A stretch of DNA of 64,000 bases from Neorhizobium galegae (GCF_017877055.1 NZ_JAGIPG010000004.1:62001-126000), one strand, 5' to 3'. Shown: positions 42,441 to 51,932, counted from the stretch's first letter. Translations and numbers: made by a program. Notes: a model not told the origin generated them from the sequence alone.

Positions 42441-44974
42441 CAGCCAAGCGCCTCAGCGATCAGTTCGTCGGCGGCTTCCTGCAGCACCGCGTCATGCGCC
42501 TCGCCCGGCACCGGCTCCTTGCCGATCTCCAGCATGATGGGAACGGCGAGCGGCGAGACGCGGTCGAGATCGCGGTGGGTAATGTGCCCCCTGATTCGCG
42601 CCAGCATATCGCCTAATCGGGCAAGATCCAAAAGACCGGATGCCGCATCCCGCCGCGTCGCCTCCAGGAGGATGTGGTCCGGCTCGTGGCTGCGCAGCAC
42701 GTCGTAGATGAGATCGGTCGAGACGGTCACCTGGCGGCCGGTCTTTTCCTTGCCCGGATGGCGGCGCTCGATCAGGCCGGAAATCACGGCGCAATTGCGG
42801 AAGGTGCGCTTGAGCATATACGACTCGTCGAGCCAGGCTTCCAGGTCGTCGCCGAGCATGTCCTCGTCGAAGAGGTCGGAGAGGCCGAGGCGACCGGACC
42901 TGATCATCGCGCCGATGTCGTTGAGGCCCCAGACGGCCAGCGAATAGTCGGTGGCGACAAAACCGAGGGGATGGGCGCCGGCGCGCTCCAGCCGGCGGGT
43001 GAGCAGCATGCCGAGCGTCTGGTGGGCGAGCCGCCCTTCGAAACAATAGGCGATCATGAAGAAGCGCTTGCCGCGCGGAAAGGTCTCGATCAGGAGCTCG
43101 TCCTTCTTCGGCAGCATGGAGCGCTCGCGCTGGATATTCAGCCAGTCGCGGACCTGATCCGGCAGGACGCCCCAGCGGTCGGGATCGGCCAGCATGCCGC
43201 GCACCTGGTCGGCGAGATAGGTGGAGAGCGGAAATTTTCCGCCGGCATAGGCGGGGATTTTCGGATCGAGCGAGAAGGCGTTGGAGACGAGGCACTCGTT
43301 CTCGCGGATGCCTTCGAAGCGAAGAACCTTGCCGGCAAAGAGAAAGGTATCACCCTGGACGAGTTGTTCAAGGAAATATTCCTCGACCTTGCCGAGCGAC
43401 ATGCCGCCGCGGCCGACCGTGCCCTTTGCCAGCCCTTGGGCGTTGCGCTTCACCAGCCGGACATTGAGCTCGGTCGCCTCGACGATCGTACCGAGATTGA
43501 GGCGATACTGCTGGGCGACGGCCGGGTTGGAGACCCGCCAGCGGCCGTCCTTGGTCTTGCGGATCTTGGCGTAACGCTCGTAGGAGCGCAGCGCATAACC
43601 GCCGGTCGCGACGAAATCGACGATGCGTTCGAACATTTCCCAGGAGAGATTTGCATAAGGCGAGGCGGAGGTTATCTCGTCGTGGAGTTCGACCGGATCG
43701 AAGGGCTCGGCGCAGGCCATGCCGAGCACGTGCTGGGCGAGTACGTCGAGCGCGCCTTCGCCGACCGGCGGCGTATCCTGGGCGCCGAGATAATTGGCGT
43801 CGAGCGCCGCCTGGCATTCCATCACCTCGAAACGGTTGGCGGGTACGAGGATCGCCTTCGACGGTTCGTCCATGCGGTGGTTGGAACGGCCGATGCGCTG
43901 GGCAAGACGGGAAGCGCCCTTCGGCGCGCCGACATGCACGACGAGATCGACATCGCCCCAGTCCATGCCGAGATCGAGCGTCGAGGTGGCGACGACGGCG
44001 CGCAGCCGGTTGGCGGCCATGGCGGCTTCCACCCTGCGACGCTGGCCGGCATCGAGCGAGCCGTGATGGAGCGCAATCGGCAGGTTGTCATCGTTGATCG
44101 TCCAGAGTGCCTGGAAGAGCAGTTCCGCCTGGAAGCGGGTATTGACGAAGATCAGCGTCGTCTTGTGGCGCTTGATCTCCTCGTAGACCTCCGGGATCGC
44201 GTAGGTGGAAACATGACCGGACCAGGGGATGCGGTCTTCGGTGCGCATGATGGTGATATCGGGTGCGGCACCGCCGGTGACATGCACGAGGCCGGCGGGC
44301 GGGGCCGGCTGCTCACCTTGGGGAACGAGCCAGCGTTGCAGGTCCATCGGGTCCGAGACAGTGGCGGAGAGGCCGATGGTGCGCATGTGCGGCGCGTGTT
44401 TGCGGATGCGGGCGAGACCGAGCGACAGGAGATGGCCGCGCTTGGAGGTGACCAGCGAATGCAGTTCGTCGAGGACCACGTATTTCAGGTCCTTGAAAAA
44501 GCGCTCGGCCTCCTTGTTGGCGAGCAACAGGGCCACCTGTTCCGGCGTGGTCAGCAGGATATCGGGTGGATTGAGCTTCTGGCGCTGGCGTTTTGCCTGC
44601 GGCGTATCGCCGGTGCGATTCTCGATCGAGATGTCGAGGCCCATTTCGAAGACGGGCTTCATCAGGTTGCGCTCGATATCGACGGCGAGCGCTTTCAGCG
44701 GCGAGATGTAGAGCGTGTGGATGCCGGTGAAGGCGGAGCCGGGCGGAATATTGCCGCGGCGCGTGAGATCGGTCAGCGACGGCAGGAAACCGGCGAGCGT
44801 CTTGCCGGCGCCGGTCGGCGCGATCAGCAGCATGTTCTCGCCCGAGGTGGAGCGGGCCAGCAGTTCCAGCTGATGGGCGCGCGGCTGCCAGCCCTTCTCC
44901 GCGAACCATTTCTGGAACGGCCGGGGCAGAAGCGCGGCGTCACGGCCGGAAGAATGGGTTTCGACGATATCCAC
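42440..44974 (-). CDS. Ligase-associated DEXH-box helicase (Lhr-like)
   Basis: An 844-residue superfamily-2 helicase: Walker A APTGAGKT (about 52-59), DELH box in YVVLDELHSL, SATV, the second RecA domain with TSTLDLGMDWGDVDLV and RIGRSNHR, then a long C-terminal region like the Lhr core. It matches the helicase paired with PdeM in bacterial ligase-associated repair islands. The reading frame starts at a GTG (44974) with little ribosome site. It is the first gene of the two-gene operon and diverges from the rrf2 promoter. Confidence 0.92.
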   Translation of the reverse strand: MDIVETHSSGRDAALLPRPFQKWFAEKGWQPRAHQLELLARSTSGENMLLIAPTGAGKTLAGFLPSLTDLTRRGNIPPGSAFTGIHTLYISPLKALAVDIERNLMKPVFEMGLDISIENRTGDTPQAKRQRQKLNPPDILLTTPEQVALLLANKEAERFFKDLKYVVLDELHSLVTSKRGHLLSLGLARIRKHAPHMRTIGLSATVSDPMDLQRWLVPQGEQPAPPAGLVHVTGGAAPDITIMRTEDRIPWSGHVSTYAIPEVYEEIKRHKTTLIFVNTRFQAELLFQALWTINDDNLPIALHHGSLDAGQRRRVEAAMAANRLRAVVATSTLDLGMDWGDVDLVVHVGAPKGASRLAQRIGRSNHRMDEPSKAILVPANRFEVMECQAALDANYLGAQDTPPVGEGALDVLAQHVLGMACAEPFDPVELHDEITSASPYANLSWEMFERIVDFVATGGYALRSYERYAKIRKTKDGRWRVSNPAVAQQYRLNLGTIVEATELNVRLVKRNAQGLAKGTVGRGGMSLGKVEEYFLEQLVQGDTFLFAGKVLRFEGIRENECLVSNAFSLDPKIPAYAGGKFPLSTYLADQVRGMLADPDRWGVLPDQVRDWLNIQRERSMLPKKDELLIETFPRGKRFFMIAYCFEGRLAHQTLGMLLTRRLERAGAHPLGFVATDYSLAVWGLNDIGAMIRSGRLGLSDLFDEDMLGDDLEAWLDESYMLKRTFRNCAVISGLIERRHPGKEKTGRQVTVSTDLIYDVLRSHEPDHILLEATRRDAASGLLDLARLGDMLARIRGHITHRDLDRVSPLAVPIMLEIGKEPVPGEAHDAVLQEAADELIAEALG

Positions 44975-45013
44975 GCCGTTAAGTTAAGAGAAAGCGGACG
45001 AAAAAGAAGGGGC

Positions 45014-45055
45014 TTGACGATGACGCGATAATCGTGGATAAATTTTATCCACGAT
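45014..45055 (+). promoter_or_regulatory. rrf2 promoter with overlapping palindromic operator
   Basis: ATCGTGGATAAA (45031-45042) and TTTATCCACGAT (45044-45055) form a perfect 12-bp inverted repeat around one base. A TTGACG -35 at 45014 and GATAAA (45037-45042) at 17-bp spacing place the operator on the -10. It starts 14 bp from the rrf2 ATG, so autoregulation is likely. Confidence 0.75.
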
Positions 45056-45068
45056 ATGGAGATGAGCA

Positions 45069-45569
45069 ATGAAACTCGGCGACGGCGTCGAACAGGCGAT
45101 CCACAGCATCAGCATGATGTCCAGCCTTTCCGAAGGCGGAGTGCTGTCGGCCGCGGCACTGGCGGAATTCCACGGTGTTTCGACCAGCTACCTGCTGAAA
45201 CATCTCCAGGCACTGTCCGGCGCCAGGTTGGTGGAAACGGTGCCGGGTCCGAAAGGCGGATATCGGCTTGCGAAGAAACCGGCGGAGATCACGCTGCTCG
45301 ACATCGTCCTCGCCGTCGAAGGACCGGCCCCGGCCTTCCGTTGCGCCGAAATCCGCCAACGGGGGCCGAACCCGCTGCCGGGACGGTATTTCACCAAACC
45401 CTGCGGCATCAACGCCGCGATGCTGAAGGCCGAAAGGGCCTATCGCGCCGAACTCGCCAAGGTGACGATCGCCGACATCCTGGCGGACCTCAGTGCAGCC
45501 GACGACGGCGGGATCGCCGCGCGCGGCTGCGCCTTCCTCGAACTCAACGAACGCAGAACGGCCCGCTGA
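45069..45569 (+). CDS. Rrf2-family transcriptional regulator
   Basis: A 166-residue Rrf2 protein. The N-terminal winged helix has VLSAAALAEFHGVSTSYLLKHLQAL and the wing GPKGGYRLAKKP. Three cysteines (C92, C112, C154) could bind an Fe-S cluster or sense oxidants, though spacing differs from IscR. It sits 28 bp ahead of the AhpD-like gene, its probable target, behind a perfect palindromic operator. Confidence 0.9.
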   Translation: MKLGDGVEQAIHSISMMSSLSEGGVLSAAALAEFHGVSTSYLLKHLQALSGARLVETVPGPKGGYRLAKKPAEITLLDIVLAVEGPAPAFRCAEIRQRGPNPLPGRYFTKPCGINAAMLKAERAYRAELAKVTIADILADLSAADDGGIAARGCAFLELNERRTAR

Positions 45570-45597
45570 AAGCGGCCATAACCCCAAGGAGAAGACC

Positions 45598-46062
45598 ATG
45601 CATCCCCGTCTCAACATGTTCAAAGCCGCTCCGGAAGCCGTCAAGGCCGTCACGGCACTCGAAAACTACGTGCAGGCCTCCGGACTGGAGCGCCGCTTCA
45701 TCCACCTCATCAAGCTGCGCGCCTCGCAGATCAACGGCTGCGCCTATTGCGTCGACATGCATGTGAAGGAATCACGGCATGACGGCCTTTCGGAACAGTG
45801 GATCAACATGATGTGCGTCTGGTGGGAATCGCCGGTCTATGACGACAAGGAACGCGCCCTGCTCGGCTGGGTCGATGCCGTCACCCGGATTGCCGATACC
45901 GGCATTCCGGACGCCGCATTCGACGCCCTGAAGGGGCATTTCACCGACGACGAGATCGTCAAGATCACCGTCGCCCTCGGTGCCATCAACACCTGGAACC
46001 GGCTGGCCGTCGGCTTCCGCTCCCAGCACCCGGTCGACAAGCCTTCCAGCCAGGCCGCCTGA
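45598..46062 (+). CDS. AhpD-like carboxymuconolactone decarboxylase-family peroxidase
   Basis: A 154-residue protein of the AhpD/CMD fold with the redox motif C48-x2-C51 and H55 in INGCAYCVDMHVKES, the arrangement used by alkylhydroperoxidases. It likely reduces peroxides or acts in thiol redox. AAGGAGAAGACC precedes the ATG at 45598. It forms an operon with the Rrf2 regulator, which fits oxidant-inducible control. Confidence 0.9.
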   Translation: MHPRLNMFKAAPEAVKAVTALENYVQASGLERRFIHLIKLRASQINGCAYCVDMHVKESRHDGLSEQWINMMCVWWESPVYDDKERALLGWVDAVTRIADTGIPDAAFDALKGHFTDDEIVKITVALGAINTWNRLAVGFRSQHPVDKPSSQAA

Positions 46063-46080
46063 TCAAAGCTTCCGCCTCGA

Positions 46081-46725
46081 TCACCGCGCGACGATATAAC
46101 GGTCGGAGCGGTGATTGATGGCGAGCACGAGATTGAGCACGACGGCGCCCAGCACCGACCAGGCGACGGTGATGGGCGAAACGACCGCGAAGGCGCAGAG
46201 CATGACGCAGAGATCGAAGGCCAACTGGATGAGGCCCGCCTGGATGCCGAAACGCTCCTGGATGTAGATCGCCAGGATCCCGACGCCGCCGAGCGAGGCG
46301 CGGTGGCGATAAAGCCCGAGCAGCCCGTAACCGAGTACAAGGCCGCCGAGAAGCGCCGCCCAGAACGGATGCAGGTACTGGATCAGGAAGAAGTGGCTCT
46401 CGACCTCGGTGATCACCGAGACGAGCGCGATGGCGATAAAGGTCTTCAGCGAGAAGGCGAGGCCAAGTCGCTTGAACGACAGGTAATAGAACGGCAGGTT
46501 GACGATGAAGAACAGCAGGCCGAACGAAATCCCGAACGCATAATGCAAGAGGAAGGCGACGCCCGCGGTGCCTCCGGTCAGAAGGCCGACCTCGTTCAGG
46601 AAATAAAAGCCGAGCGCCGACACCATGGCGCCGATGAACAGGCCTTGAGCATCTTCCAGCAACGTGTGCTGCGCCGGATCGGCGCTGTAAAATCCGAGAC
46701 CGCGCCTCTGCTGTTGCTCAGCCAA
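46081..46725 (-). CDS. YitT-family membrane protein
   Basis: A 214-residue inner-membrane protein with five to six helices and the family stretches GGTAGVAFLLHYAFGISFGLLFFIVNLPFYYLS and YRHRASLGGVGILAIYIQERFGI. YitT proteins are of uncertain transport function. The frame starts at a TTG (46725) six bases after GAGGGG. The gene converges with ahpD (18-bp gap). Confidence 0.83.
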   Translation of the reverse strand: MAEQQQRRGLGFYSADPAQHTLLEDAQGLFIGAMVSALGFYFLNEVGLLTGGTAGVAFLLHYAFGISFGLLFFIVNLPFYYLSFKRLGLAFSLKTFIAIALVSVITEVESHFFLIQYLHPFWAALLGGLVLGYGLLGLYRHRASLGGVGILAIYIQERFGIQAGLIQLAFDLCVMLCAFAVVSPITVAWSVLGAVVLNLVLAINHRSDRYIVAR

Positions 46726-46830
46726 TGTGGACCCCTCAGGTTTTCAGTGATATTGCACTGCAATAAAACCGTCGGCAAGGGTCTTCAAGTGTCCATCGGC
46801 GGGCACTGAAAAAAGCAAGAAACGGCGGGT

Positions 46831-47769
46831 TTAGCCGTGCTTTTGCGACAGAAACAGAATGCCGTGGATGGGTTTTCCGGCATCCATGCGAATGACGGTG
46901 TTTTCCACCTTCAGCAGATCGAAGCCGAAACGTGAAAGCAGCGTGCGGATATAAGCTTCCGAATGGGCATAACGCAGGGAATCCCGCAGCACGAAACCAG
47001 CCCCCTCGCCCGCATCTTCGACAGAGAACGCGAAGAAACCGCGAGGTGAAAGCAAGTCATTCACTAGTGGGAAGACGGTTTCGAGCGAACCTAGATACAT
47101 CAGCACGTCGGCGGCGGAGACGAGATCGGCGCGGTGAGCCGCCAAGTCGCTGAAGAGGCCGGATTCATTCGATGCGAGACTGAGGTCGGACTGGCCGAGA
47201 TGGTCGTAAAGGCCCTTGGCCTGCGCCCTCGCGAGCATGTTGAGCGAAAGATCGAAACCTTCCAGGCGTTCGGTCGCGCCACGGATTTCGGCACCGAACA
47301 GGCCGGTGCCGCAGCCGAGGTCGGCGGTATTGCGGAAAGGCCCGTGCGGCATGACCAGCGCCGCCAGCTTGCCGGGCACGGAATAGCCCAGCTTCCCCAC
47401 CAGAGCCGTGTCGAACCGGTCGGCGTAGTCGTCGAACAGGCCTTCGACATAACGGCTCGGCGGCCGGTCGGGCGTCTGCTCCGCTCCAATCAGCGCGAGC
47501 TTCAGGCGGGCGCCAAAAACGTCGTCCGGCCGCAGCGCCAAGGTCTGACGGTAGGCGTCTGCTGCCGTGCCGAGACCGGCCTTGTCACGATATTCGCCGA
47601 GCCGAAACCAGCCGGCGGCCCAGCCGGGCGTCAGTTCGAGCGCCTGTTCGATCAGCTCGGCCGCGGCCGCGAAATCTCCGCCCTCGGCCAGCATGCGGGC
47701 GTAATCGGCGCGGCGATCGGCGGTGGCATCGCCCGAGGAGAATTGGCTGGAAAACGGGCTGGGCGACAT
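46831..47769 (-). CDS. TPR-containing SAM-dependent methyltransferase
   Basis: A 312-residue protein. Residues about 15-95 make two TPR-like repeats (AAAELIEQALELTPGWAAGWFRLGEYRDKAG, then a second). A class I methyltransferase domain follows, with the SAM motif TADLGCGTGLFGAEIRG and FDLSLNMLARAQAKG. The substrate is unknown. GAGGATCATCC precedes the ATG at 47769. It stands alone. Confidence 0.87.
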   Translation of the reverse strand: MSPSPFSSQFSSGDATADRRADYARMLAEGGDFAAAAELIEQALELTPGWAAGWFRLGEYRDKAGLGTAADAYRQTLALRPDDVFGARLKLALIGAEQTPDRPPSRYVEGLFDDYADRFDTALVGKLGYSVPGKLAALVMPHGPFRNTADLGCGTGLFGAEIRGATERLEGFDLSLNMLARAQAKGLYDHLGQSDLSLASNESGLFSDLAAHRADLVSAADVLMYLGSLETVFPLVNDLLSPRGFFAFSVEDAGEGAGFVLRDSLRYAHSEAYIRTLLSRFGFDLLKVENTVIRMDAGKPIHGILFLSQKHG

Positions 47770-47897
47770 GGATGATCCTCAAAGGTGGAGGTTCTTTGCC
47801 GAAGCCACAAAAAAACTCAAGTTCTATCTGAGGGGAAACGCTTGCGGTGGCAACGGCTGCCGATTATCTCTCATTTGCAATTCGGAGAAGGACAAGG

Positions 47898-48164
47898 ATG
47901 GCGGACGGGGTCAACAAGTTCCTGGGCGATACACCGGGTCGCACGATCATCAAGCTGATCGTGGTGTGTCTTTTGGTGGGTTTCGTTCTGGCATTCTTCG
48001 GCTTCACGCCGGACAATATCGGCGACACGATCCGCTACTGGTTCCTGGACCTCTGGTATAACGGCTTTCGGGCTCTCGGACGGGTCGGCAATTATCTCGT
48101 GCTCGGCGCGATCATCGTCATTCCGATCTTCATCATCCTGCGTCTTATAAGCTACCGCCGCTGA
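47898..48164 (+). CDS. Small membrane protein (DUF6460-like)
   Basis: An 88-residue protein starting MADGVNKFLGDTPGRTIIKL, a start I associate with a rhizobial family of unknown function, with two transmembrane helices (about 19-38 and 64-82). AGAAGGACAAGG precedes the ATG at 47898. It is followed 1 bp later by the CAP-domain gene and then, 3 bp on, by the MATE gene, probably one operon. Confidence 0.72.
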   Translation: MADGVNKFLGDTPGRTIIKLIVVCLLVGFVLAFFGFTPDNIGDTIRYWFLDLWYNGFRALGRVGNYLVLGAIIVIPIFIILRLISYRR

Positions 48165-48165
48165 C

Positions 48166-48654
48166 ATGACTTCCCTGATCAGACCTTCGCGGCGGGACCT
48201 TCTCGTCTTTTCAGGCATGGCGCTGGTGCTCGCCGGCTGTAACACCACGGCCGTGCTGACGCCCACAGCGGGTGCCGAGGATGAGACGCAAGCCGCTCTT
48301 CCCATGGTCAACAAGCTGCGCCAGAGCCGTGGCTTATCCGCGCTGGCGCTCGACATGCCGGCGCGCAAGGCGGCGGCCCGGCAGGCGGTGCGCATGGCCA
48401 AGGCCAACGAGATGAAGCACCTGATCGGTTTCGGCGACGATTTTGGCGCCCGGATGAAGAGCAGTGACGTGGCGCTGCCGGCAGCCGAAAACATCGCCAG
48501 CGGGCAGGATACGGTCGCAGCCGCCGTGCAGGCCTGGATCGATTCACCCAAACATCTCGAAAACATGCTCGGCTCCTACCGGGGGCTTGGGGTCGCCATG
48601 GCCCGAACCTCAACGGGCGCTCGGCCCTACTGGGCCATGGTCCTTTCCGGCTGA
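48166..48654 (+). CDS. CAP/SCP-domain lipoprotein
   Basis: A 162-residue protein. An N-terminal leader with RRDLLVFSGMALVLAGC gives a lipobox (LAGC, C25) and a twin-arginine-like pair. The rest is a CAP (PR-1/SCP) domain with His positions in MKHLIGF, the ENIASGQDT motif and AWIDSPKHLENML. Such proteins are exported and of mostly unknown function. Between the small membrane protein and the MATE exporter. Confidence 0.85.
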   Translation: MTSLIRPSRRDLLVFSGMALVLAGCNTTAVLTPTAGAEDETQAALPMVNKLRQSRGLSALALDMPARKAAARQAVRMAKANEMKHLIGFGDDFGARMKSSDVALPAAENIASGQDTVAAAVQAWIDSPKHLENMLGSYRGLGVAMARTSTGARPYWAMVLSG

Positions 48655-48657
48655 CCG

Positions 48658-50016
48658 ATGGAGAGCGGGGGGCGTGACCACAAGACCGGAGCAATCAAGC
48701 CGTTCGACGTGACGCACCGGCTGGTGCTCGGCATCGCCATCCCGATGACGCTCGGCTTCCTGACGACGCCGCTGCTCGGCCTCACCGATACCGCGGTGGT
48801 CGGGCAGCTCGGCCAGGCCGAAGCGCTGGCAGGTCTGGCGATCGGCGCCATACTCTTCGACCTCATCTATGGCAGCCTCAGCTTTTTCCGCACCTCGACC
48901 ACCGGGCTGGTGGCGCAGGCCTTCGGCCGAGGAGACCGCCGAGAGCAGCAGGCGGTGTTCTGGCGCGCTTTTCTGAGCGCGCTCGGCCTCGGGGTGATCA
49001 TGCTGGCGTTCTCGCCACTGATCCTTCGATATGCGCCGGACCTGATGACCAGCGATCCGGCCGTGGCCGACGTGACGCGGCACTATTTCGGCATCCGGGT
49101 GCTGACAAGCCCGGCGACGTTTGCCAATTTCGCCATTCTCGGCTTCGTACTCGGGCGGGGTCAGGGCATGCTCGGGCTCACGCTGCAGATCATCCTCAAC
49201 GGCACCAATATCGTGCTCGCCATCCTGTTCGGCCTCGTTCTTGGCTGGGGTGTGGCAGGGGTCGCCTGGGCGACCGCGGCGGCGGAGGTGACTGCCGTGG
49301 TGATCGGCCTCGTCATTGTCAGCCGGCAGTTTTCCGCAGCCGACAGGCCGTCGCGGGCGGACATTTTCGACGCTGCCAAGCTGCGCCAGCTCTTCCAGCT
49401 CAATGCCGATATCCTGATCCGCTCGCTGATATTGAACGGCGCCTTCGCGGTGCTGACCCGGGTCGGATCGAGCTTCGGGGCTGTGACACTGGCGGCAAAT
49501 GCCGTGCTGATGAACATCTTCATGCTGTCGGCCTTCTTCCTCGACGGGCTCGCGGGCGCGGCCGAACAGCTCGCCGGCCGGGCGGTCGGGGCGCGGTATC
49601 GACCATCCTTCGACCGGGCGCTGAAACTGACCGGGCTCTGGTCCTTCGTGATGGCGGGCATCGTCGGCCTGTTCTTCGTCCTCTTCGGCCAGCCGATCAT
49701 CGAGCTTCTCACCACCTCGCAAGACGTGCGGCAGGCAGCCTATGTCTATCTCGGCTGGGCGGCGGTCACGGGCCTGACCGGGGCGCTCGCCTTCCAGATG
49801 GACGGCGTGTTCATCGGCGCCACCTGGTCGCGCGAGATGCGCAACATGATGCTCGTCTCATTTGCCGGTTATTGCGTCGGCCTCGCCGTACTCGTGCCGC
49901 TGATGGGCAATCACGGGCTCTGGCTGTCGCTCAACCTGTTCCTGCTGATGCGGGGCTTTTTCCTGGCGGCCATGGTGCCGCGCAAGGCGCGTCAGAGTTT
50001 TGCCTCAGCCCATTGA
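48658..50016 (+). CDS. MATE-family efflux transporter
   Basis: A 452-residue polytopic protein with 12 helices and the MATE start IAIPMTLGFLTTPLLGLTDTAVVGQLG, closest to the DinF-like branch. It exports cationic or organic compounds using Na+ or H+. It is separated from the CAP gene by 3 bp. Its last 25 bp overlap the end of the convergent pyrD gene. Confidence 0.9.
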   Translation: MESGGRDHKTGAIKPFDVTHRLVLGIAIPMTLGFLTTPLLGLTDTAVVGQLGQAEALAGLAIGAILFDLIYGSLSFFRTSTTGLVAQAFGRGDRREQQAVFWRAFLSALGLGVIMLAFSPLILRYAPDLMTSDPAVADVTRHYFGIRVLTSPATFANFAILGFVLGRGQGMLGLTLQIILNGTNIVLAILFGLVLGWGVAGVAWATAAAEVTAVVIGLVIVSRQFSAADRPSRADIFDAAKLRQLFQLNADILIRSLILNGAFAVLTRVGSSFGAVTLAANAVLMNIFMLSAFFLDGLAGAAEQLAGRAVGARYRPSFDRALKLTGLWSFVMAGIVGLFFVLFGQPIIELLTTSQDVRQAAYVYLGWAAVTGLTGALAFQMDGVFIGATWSREMRNMMLVSFAGYCVGLAVLVPLMGNHGLWLSLNLFLLMRGFFLAAMVPRKARQSFASAH

Positions 50017-51083
50017 TCGAGGCGGGTATCGCGCAACTCGCGAATCGATGTGACCTTTTCCTGGTCTAGAAGGCCCGAGAGCCCCTTGACGATCGCAGCC
50101 GGCAGGCCCGGCCCTTCATAGACCATGCAGGAATAGAGCTGCACGAGGTCGGCCCCGGCGCGGATCTTTTCCAGCGCATCCGCAGCACTCGAAACGCCGC
50201 CGACGCCGATGACGGCAAGGTTCGGACCGACGCGTTTGCGCACCTTGGCTAGGACAGCGGTCGAGCGCCGGAAGAGCGGTGCGCCGGAAAGGCCGCCCGC
50301 TTGTTTCGCCTGCGCCTGATCCTTGAGCCCATCTCGGGCAAGCGTCGTGTTGGAGACGATCAGCCCGTCGAGCGGATGGGCGGTGGCCTCGGCCGCAATG
50401 TCATCCAGCCCCTCTTCCGTCAGGTCGGGGGCGATCTTCAGGAAGACCGGAATGGTCCGGCCATGTCGCAGTGCCTCCTCGGCGCGGGCGGCGAGAACGG
50501 CTTCGAGCAAAACCTTCAGGCTGTCGCGCGCCTGCAGATCGCGCAGGCCCGGCGTATTGGGCGAGGAGATGTTGACGGTGAAATATGTGGCGAGCGCATA
50601 GAACTTTCGGATGCCGGCGACATAGTCGGCAACGCGGTCGGCTGCATCCTTGTTGGCGCCGATATTGACGCCGACCACGCCCGGCGCGCTGCGCCGTGCG
50701 GTCAGGCGGGCGAACGCCGCCTCATGACCTTCGTTGTTGAAGCCGAGCCGGTTGATGACACCGCGGTCCTCCACCAGGCGGAAGATGCGCGGCTTGTCGT
50801 TGCCGGCTTGCGGTTTCGGCGTCACCGTGCCGATCTCGGTAAAACCGAAGCCGAGCTTCAGCATAGCATCGGGCACCTCGGCATTCTTGTCGTAGCCGGC
50901 CGCAAGCCCGATCGGGTTCGCAAAGCGGATGCCGGCGACCGTCTGAGCAAGCCGCGGATCGGGGGCCAGGCGGCAGGCGGGCACGAGGCCGGTCTTCAAC
51001 GCAGCGATGGACAGGCCGTGCGCGGTTTCCGGATCGAAAACGAAGAGGCTGCGCGAGGCAAGCCCGGCGAAGGGGCCGATCAT
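49992..51083 (-). CDS. pyrD: Dihydroorotate dehydrogenase (quinone), class 2
   Basis: A 363-residue FMN enzyme of pyrimidine synthesis, membrane-associated through an N-terminal helix (MIGPFAGLASRSLFVFDPETAH) that marks class 2. Core motifs are NPIGLAAGYDKNAEV, the GTVTPKPQAGN loop, NRLGFNN, NISSPNTPGLR (with the class 2 catalytic serine near here) and GVGGVSSAADALEKI. It oxidises dihydroorotate to orotate with quinone. The start at 51083 follows GGAGAGGATGCC and overlaps the DUF952 stop by 4 bases. An essential-type gene, normally chromosomal. Confidence 0.96.
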   Translation of the reverse strand: MIGPFAGLASRSLFVFDPETAHGLSIAALKTGLVPACRLAPDPRLAQTVAGIRFANPIGLAAGYDKNAEVPDAMLKLGFGFTEIGTVTPKPQAGNDKPRIFRLVEDRGVINRLGFNNEGHEAAFARLTARRSAPGVVGVNIGANKDAADRVADYVAGIRKFYALATYFTVNISSPNTPGLRDLQARDSLKVLLEAVLAARAEEALRHGRTIPVFLKIAPDLTEEGLDDIAAEATAHPLDGLIVSNTTLARDGLKDQAQAKQAGGLSGAPLFRRSTAVLAKVRKRVGPNLAVIGVGGVSSAADALEKIRAGADLVQLYSCMVYEGPGLPAAIVKGLSGLLDQEKVTSIRELRDTRLDQWAEAKL

Positions 51084-51427
51084 GGCATCCTCTCCGGAAA
51101 GGCATGCAGGCCGTCGACGCCGATCAGGAGCGGCATTTCCCAAAGGACGGCCGAAACAGGTAGGGTGCCGTAAAGATGCGGGAAAAGATCGCCGCCGCGG
51201 GAGGCTTCGTATTTCAGCGCCTCGCCGAGACTGGGCGCGTTGACCGCGACCAGCATCAGACCGGCGACGCCGGCAAAGTGCAGCCTTGCGGTCTCCTTCG
51301 CCTGCGCACCGGTGGAAAAATGGATATAGCCGTCCTTCACGTCGATTTCGGCGCCCTCGAAGACACCTTTTTGCTTTGCCTGGCGCCAAAGCGTTTCCGG
51401 CACGATCTTGTACACTATATCCGTCAT
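51080..51427 (-). CDS. DUF952-family protein
   Basis: A 115-residue protein beginning TDIVYKIVPETLWRQAKQKGVFEGAEIDVKDGYIHFSTGAQAKETARLHF, the conserved pattern of the DUF952 family; a conserved His is seen in YIHFS and HLYG. Function unknown. Tandem ATGs at 51430/51427. Its TGA overlaps the pyrD ATG (shared ATGA), so pyrD translation is coupled to it, an arrangement common in rhizobia. Confidence 0.85.
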   Translation of the reverse strand: MTDIVYKIVPETLWRQAKQKGVFEGAEIDVKDGYIHFSTGAQAKETARLHFAGVAGLMLVAVNAPSLGEALKYEASRGGDLFPHLYGTLPVSAVLWEMPLLIGVDGLHAFPERMP

Positions 51428-51512
51428 CATCAACTCTCGGGGACCTGCTATTCTCCGACCGTTTGCCGCAAAGCCCGGCACTTGTCCACCGTTACAGCAG
51501 GAGGACCACGAT

Positions 51513-51932
51513 ATGAAAACGCTCGCATTGATGACTTGCGCACTGCTCTTGCCCCTCGCCGCCGCCGCGCAACAACCGCAGACGAACCGTTTCCAGCTTC
51601 AGCGCACCGAAACCGGCATCGTCCGCCTCGATACCGAAACCGGCGCGATGACGCTCTGCCGCGACGAAAACGGCACGCTCGCCTGCCGCATGCAGCCCGA
51701 CGAGAGGGCGGCCTACGAGCAGGAACTCGACAGGCTGGCAAAGCGCGTCACCGCGCTCGAGGAACGGCTCAGCAACATTCCGCCGGACGCCTTGCCAAAA
51801 GCGCTGCCAAGCGATGCGGAAGTCGATCGTTCGCTGTCGATCATGGAGAAGTTCATGCGGCGCTTCATGGCGATCGTCGGCGAATTTGCGAATGAGCGGG
51901 AAGCCGATAAACCACAGCCCAATCGTACGTGA
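51513..51932 (+). CDS. Secreted hypothetical protein
   Basis: A 139-residue protein with a cleavable signal peptide (MKTLALMTCALLLPLAAAAQQ), a small domain with two cysteines (TLCRDENGTLACRM) and a coiled coil (DRLAKRVTALEERLSN). GCAGGAGG precedes the ATG at 51513. Function not recognised. It is divergent from DUF952-pyrD. Confidence 0.72.
   Translation: MKTLALMTCALLLPLAAAAQQPQTNRFQLQRTETGIVRLDTETGAMTLCRDENGTLACRMQPDERAAYEQELDRLAKRVTALEERLSNIPPDALPKALPSDAEVDRSLSIMEKFMRRFMAIVGEFANEREADKPQPNRT

Noticed and set aside
42674..45031. 785-codon plus-strand frame over the helicase gene
   Set aside because: Antisense shadow; the helicase frame holds all the conserved motifs.
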